Positions 61,889 to 64,000 of a stretch of 64,000 nt of DNA are shown here, one piece after another. Numbering within the stretch: the first letter of the stretch is position 1; every line of letters begins with the position of its first letter. The stretch comes from Mesorhizobium sp. (lineage in GTDB: Bacteria; Pseudomonadota; Alphaproteobacteria; Rhizobiales; Rhizobiaceae): the NCBI GenBank assembly GCA_004020645.1, contig SAQL01000012.1:1-64000 (forward strand), in the 5' to 3' direction. A program made the position numbers and the translations under genes. Below the pieces are notes generated by a model. That model saw only the letters and a program-made list of their open reading frames with translations, did no database searches and was not told the origin of the DNA.

Positions 61889-63213
61889 CACCCGGGACAC
61901 CATGTTTGAGCCAGACGCTCGGCGAGCGCTACAACGGTCAAAGTAGGATTGGCCGAGCCGGCGAACGGAAAGCCAGAAGAAGACACACAGAAAGCGTTCG
62001 CGAGCGTAGGCAACTGCCCATCGGCGTGCAGCTCTGCGCCTAACGGCGACGCTGAAAGCGGAGTGCACCCGGCCGGGTGGCTGGCGCCGGTCATTGCTAC
62101 CCAATCTGCCCGCTTCACGGGACCGAACAAGGCGGAGATCCGAGGCAGAATACGGTCGAGAAAGGCGTCAATATCGCGTCGCGTCGCGCTCGAAATGCGC
62201 CAGCGCACCTCTGGTGGATCGTCCAGCGAGATTCCGTTGGCCGGATCCGGAAATTGCTCACAATTGATGTTCAGCTGCAACCAACGCCCACATATACGGC
62301 TGCGCAGCGATTGATCACGGCGGGTCTCGCCCCATACAAAGACCGAGTGGTTGCCGATACCGCTCTCAAGCAGCTCAGCTTCAGGCAGAGCGAAGACATG
62401 TATGTCATCACGGGATACCAGCATGTAATCGAGATCGTCGATATGTCGCGTTGGCATCAGTCGGCCAATCGGCCCTTTCGGATGGTCCATATAGCCGCCG
62501 AGAAATGGTTTCGGCGTCTCTGACTTGCGCCCGGACAAGCGGTGAATAAGATAAGGTGAGGCGATGCCGCCCGCCGTGATCACATGCCGGGACGCCGAGA
62601 TCTCTATACACTCGCCGTCATTCCCGACTTTGGCGAAGGCTCGTTTCACTTCACCCTGTGACAGCTCGAAATCAAGGCGTTCCACATCCGTGAAGACTTG
62701 CAAGTTCGGATGGGTCTCTAGATTTGCCCATGCCTGATCGAGTCTGAGCACGGGCTGCGGCAGCGCAATGCGGACGAGACGTAAGCCGCTGGCCTCAACA
62801 ATGGTACGAACCGGCGCCATGTCTGCGCGGTCATCAATATCCAGTCCAAAGCGATCAGCAGCAGCGCGATAGAAGGGCTCAAGATCCCGAACCGTTATCG
62901 GCCAGGCCCGAGACGCACTGCGCCGGCAAAAATCGACCGCATCAAGACGACGCCATTTCCCAGCCCACAGGAGAGAGGTGCCGCCCAGGCAGAATAGGCG
63001 AGGCGTGCGATCGTCAGGCCCGAATTCGCCCCCGCCTCTCCCACCCGATTGGACCAGCTCCCATGGGGAACGAATCCGAGCCAGATCAACGGAGCGCTGG
63101 CGATTCGCGCGGGGGCCACGCTCAACCACAATCACACGCTGGCCTTGCTCAAGCGCCGCCGCGGTCATTGTGTAGCCCGCGAACCCCGAGCCATAGATCG
63201 CAACATCAGCCAT
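61888..63213 (-). CDS. GMC-type FAD-dependent oxidoreductase
   Basis: 441 residues. N-terminal FAD motif DVAIYGSGFAGYTMTAAALEQG (residues 3-24) with ERGP, the CLGGTSLLWAGKWRRLD loop, and a C-terminal GASHPAGCTPLSASPLG and FAGSANPTLTVVALAERLA that hold the active-site His-Asn pair and the FAD tail loop. Oxidises an alcohol, possibly a sugar hydroxyl to a keto group. Translationally coupled to the Gfo/Idh-like gene (TGATG). Confidence 0.82.
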   Translation of the reverse strand: MADVAIYGSGFAGYTMTAAALEQGQRVIVVERGPRANRQRSVDLARIRSPWELVQSGGRGGGEFGPDDRTPRLFCLGGTSLLWAGKWRRLDAVDFCRRSASRAWPITVRDLEPFYRAAADRFGLDIDDRADMAPVRTIVEASGLRLVRIALPQPVLRLDQAWANLETHPNLQVFTDVERLDFELSQGEVKRAFAKVGNDGECIEISASRHVITAGGIASPYLIHRLSGRKSETPKPFLGGYMDHPKGPIGRLMPTRHIDDLDYMLVSRDDIHVFALPEAELLESGIGNHSVFVWGETRRDQSLRSRICGRWLQLNINCEQFPDPANGISLDDPPEVRWRISSATRRDIDAFLDRILPRISALFGPVKRADWVAMTGASHPAGCTPLSASPLGAELHADGQLPTLANAFCVSSSGFPFAGSANPTLTVVALAERLAQTWCPG

Positions 63214-63243
63214 GAGAGTCGTGAGCGATAAACATACGCTTCG

Positions 63244-64000
63244 CTACTTGAAGCGCTTTACTGCAACTAGCAGTATTCTATGCATCCCGCTAGCGCGCAC
63301 GAAATCAAGAACGAATGACAGAAATGGCAATTTCCTGCGCGCTATGGACGCTATCCGTTTGAAAACGCGCTCCAGCCGGAAGCCCATATGCGCCTGGGCG
63401 TCTTTATAATGGCATTCGATTTCCTGAATTCTTTCGAATGAGAGCCCCGGATAGGACCGCCAAGCCGCCTTGGCGGCTTCATAGTCAAACTGCGGAAAGG
63501 CTGGCAAAGCAAACTCCGTTCGCAGCCGCTCCATGCTGGGCTCCAATCTGGAAAGGAGTCCGGCCCTTTCGTCGGGAGATAGATATTCGTGATTACTACT
63601 CGGATCTGCAATTCTCTCATCCACAAGTGCATAGATTCTCTGGTCAAACGTCCTCTTTGAGCAAGGAATGTCTTTGTTGAGCAGGCGTATGGACTCTATG
63701 AGATCTCGACTCAACCGCTCGTTGACACGAGGACTGGCCTTTGCAAACAGGGAACTCTCCTGCAAGTGAAGGACATATCGCAAAAAATCATGGATCAGGT
63801 TCGGTAACGCAGTCTCGAAAACACGTGCCTCCGTGTTGCTACCCCCAAAGACCTTTTGCCACATTGATAGGCATCGGTGATAGTCCAGCATATCGTCGAC
63901 GATATTCACAAACTCGGCGATTTCTCCGGTAAACATTCCCTGCTTTACACATTGGGTGTACAGAGATTCGAGATACTGATCGGGTCGCCTTACATAACAA
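63244..64000 (-). CDS. sulfotransferase-like protein, 5' end beyond the window
   Basis: At least 251 residues; the frame continues past 63936 through YVRRPDQYLESLYTQCVKQ to the edge, so the ATG at 63936 is internal. The pattern of YVRRPDQYLESLYTQCVKQ followed by FVNIVDDMLDYHRCLSMWQKVFG is like bacterial sulfotransferase or P-loop glycan-modifying proteins, whose N-terminal P-loop would lie outside the window. Ends 30 bases after the GMC start, same direction, so they are probably one operon. Confidence 0.6.
   Translation of the reverse strand, partial: CYVRRPDQYLESLYTQCVKQGMFTGEIAEFVNIVDDMLDYHRCLSMWQKVFGGSNTEARVFETALPNLIHDFLRYVLHLQESSLFAKASPRVNERLSRDLIESIRLLNKDIPCSKRTFDQRIYALVDERIADPSSNHEYLSPDERAGLLSRLEPSMERLRTEFALPAFPQFDYEAAKAAWRSYPGLSFERIQEIECHYKDAQAHMGFRLERVFKRIASIARRKLPFLSFVLDFVRASGMHRILLVAVKRFK

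Noticed and set aside
1..64000. CRISPR array, tRNA or rRNA genes
   Set aside because: No array of spaced direct repeats and no cloverleaf or rRNA signature was found on reading both strands.

Overview
The window looks like a chromosome or large-replicon segment of an alphaproteobacterium of the order Rhizobiales (Rhizobium / Sinorhizobium / Mesorhizobium type). The evidence is high GC, rhizobial exopolysaccharide (EPS) genes including an ExoX/SyrA-like small protein, an HWE-family histidine kinase, rhizobial palindromic intergenic repeats, and many GGAAC-N17/18-(G/A/T)TT promoters of the kind used by EcfG/RpoE2, the alphaproteobacterial general-stress sigma factor. No rRNA, tRNA or CRISPR was seen. 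Genus and species cannot be fixed from the sequence alone.

Layout. 1-1305: end of a phosphonate-type ABC operon, with a PhnC ATPase that has lost its Walker A half and an intact PhnE permease. 1354-6893: ion and envelope homeostasis (ChaA-like Ca2+/H+ antiporter, TerC-family protein, M50 protease with CBS domains, stand-alone CBS protein, DUF427, HD hydrolase). 7384-15198: a redox and efflux cluster (NepI-like exporter, SDR, secreted cupin, secreted carboxymuconolactone-decarboxylase protein, LysR regulator, and an operon of [2Fe-2S] subunit, Tat-exported molybdopterin subunit and cytochrome c), with the 3' scars of two lost genes between the live ones. 15472-28090: a stress island with an HWE kinase, two DUF2267 proteins, two YbhB/PEBP proteins, a DegP/HtrA protease, a quinone oxidoreductase, a FAD-Rieske oxidoreductase and several small proteins, most of them behind EcfG-like promoters. 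28137-29941: a PfkB kinase, also behind such a promoter, and an outer-membrane beta-barrel. 30222-39074: a complete sugar uptake and catabolism locus (LacI repressor; binding protein, ATPase, two permeases, epimerase/isomerase, FGGY kinase, class II aldolase). 39131-41399: PgpA, a CDP-alcohol phosphatidyltransferase and Pcm.

From 41967 to the right edge lies a surface-polysaccharide locus: glycosyltransferases, ExoF-like export protein, ExoX/SyrA-like regulator, ExoP/Wzc-like co-polymerase and tyrosine kinase, O-antigen-ligase/polymerase-like protein, methyltransferase, exported GH16 glycanase, a protein joining an ATP-grasp domain to a low-molecular-weight phosphotyrosine-phosphatase-like domain, polysaccharide deacetylase, sulfotransferase, a Gfo/Idh-like and a GMC oxidoreductase, and a cut-off sulfotransferase-like gene. 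This region is genetically restless. It holds an IS21-family transposase relic, a chimeric IS3-family relic with about 140-bp inverted arms, an acyltransferase stub beside it, and a segmental duplication in which each copy kept a different gene intact (GH16 in one, sulfotransferase in the other).

How the parts fit (inference): the stress island is a regulon scattered over adjacent transcription units and probably answers to EcfG/PhyR signalling. The sugar locus imports a ketose-like substrate and cleaves its phosphate to triose units. The right third builds, exports, decorates (acyl, sulfate and methyl groups) and trims an extracellular glycan. The ATP-grasp/phosphatase-like fusion is the least explained protein and the best candidate for an undescribed activity.
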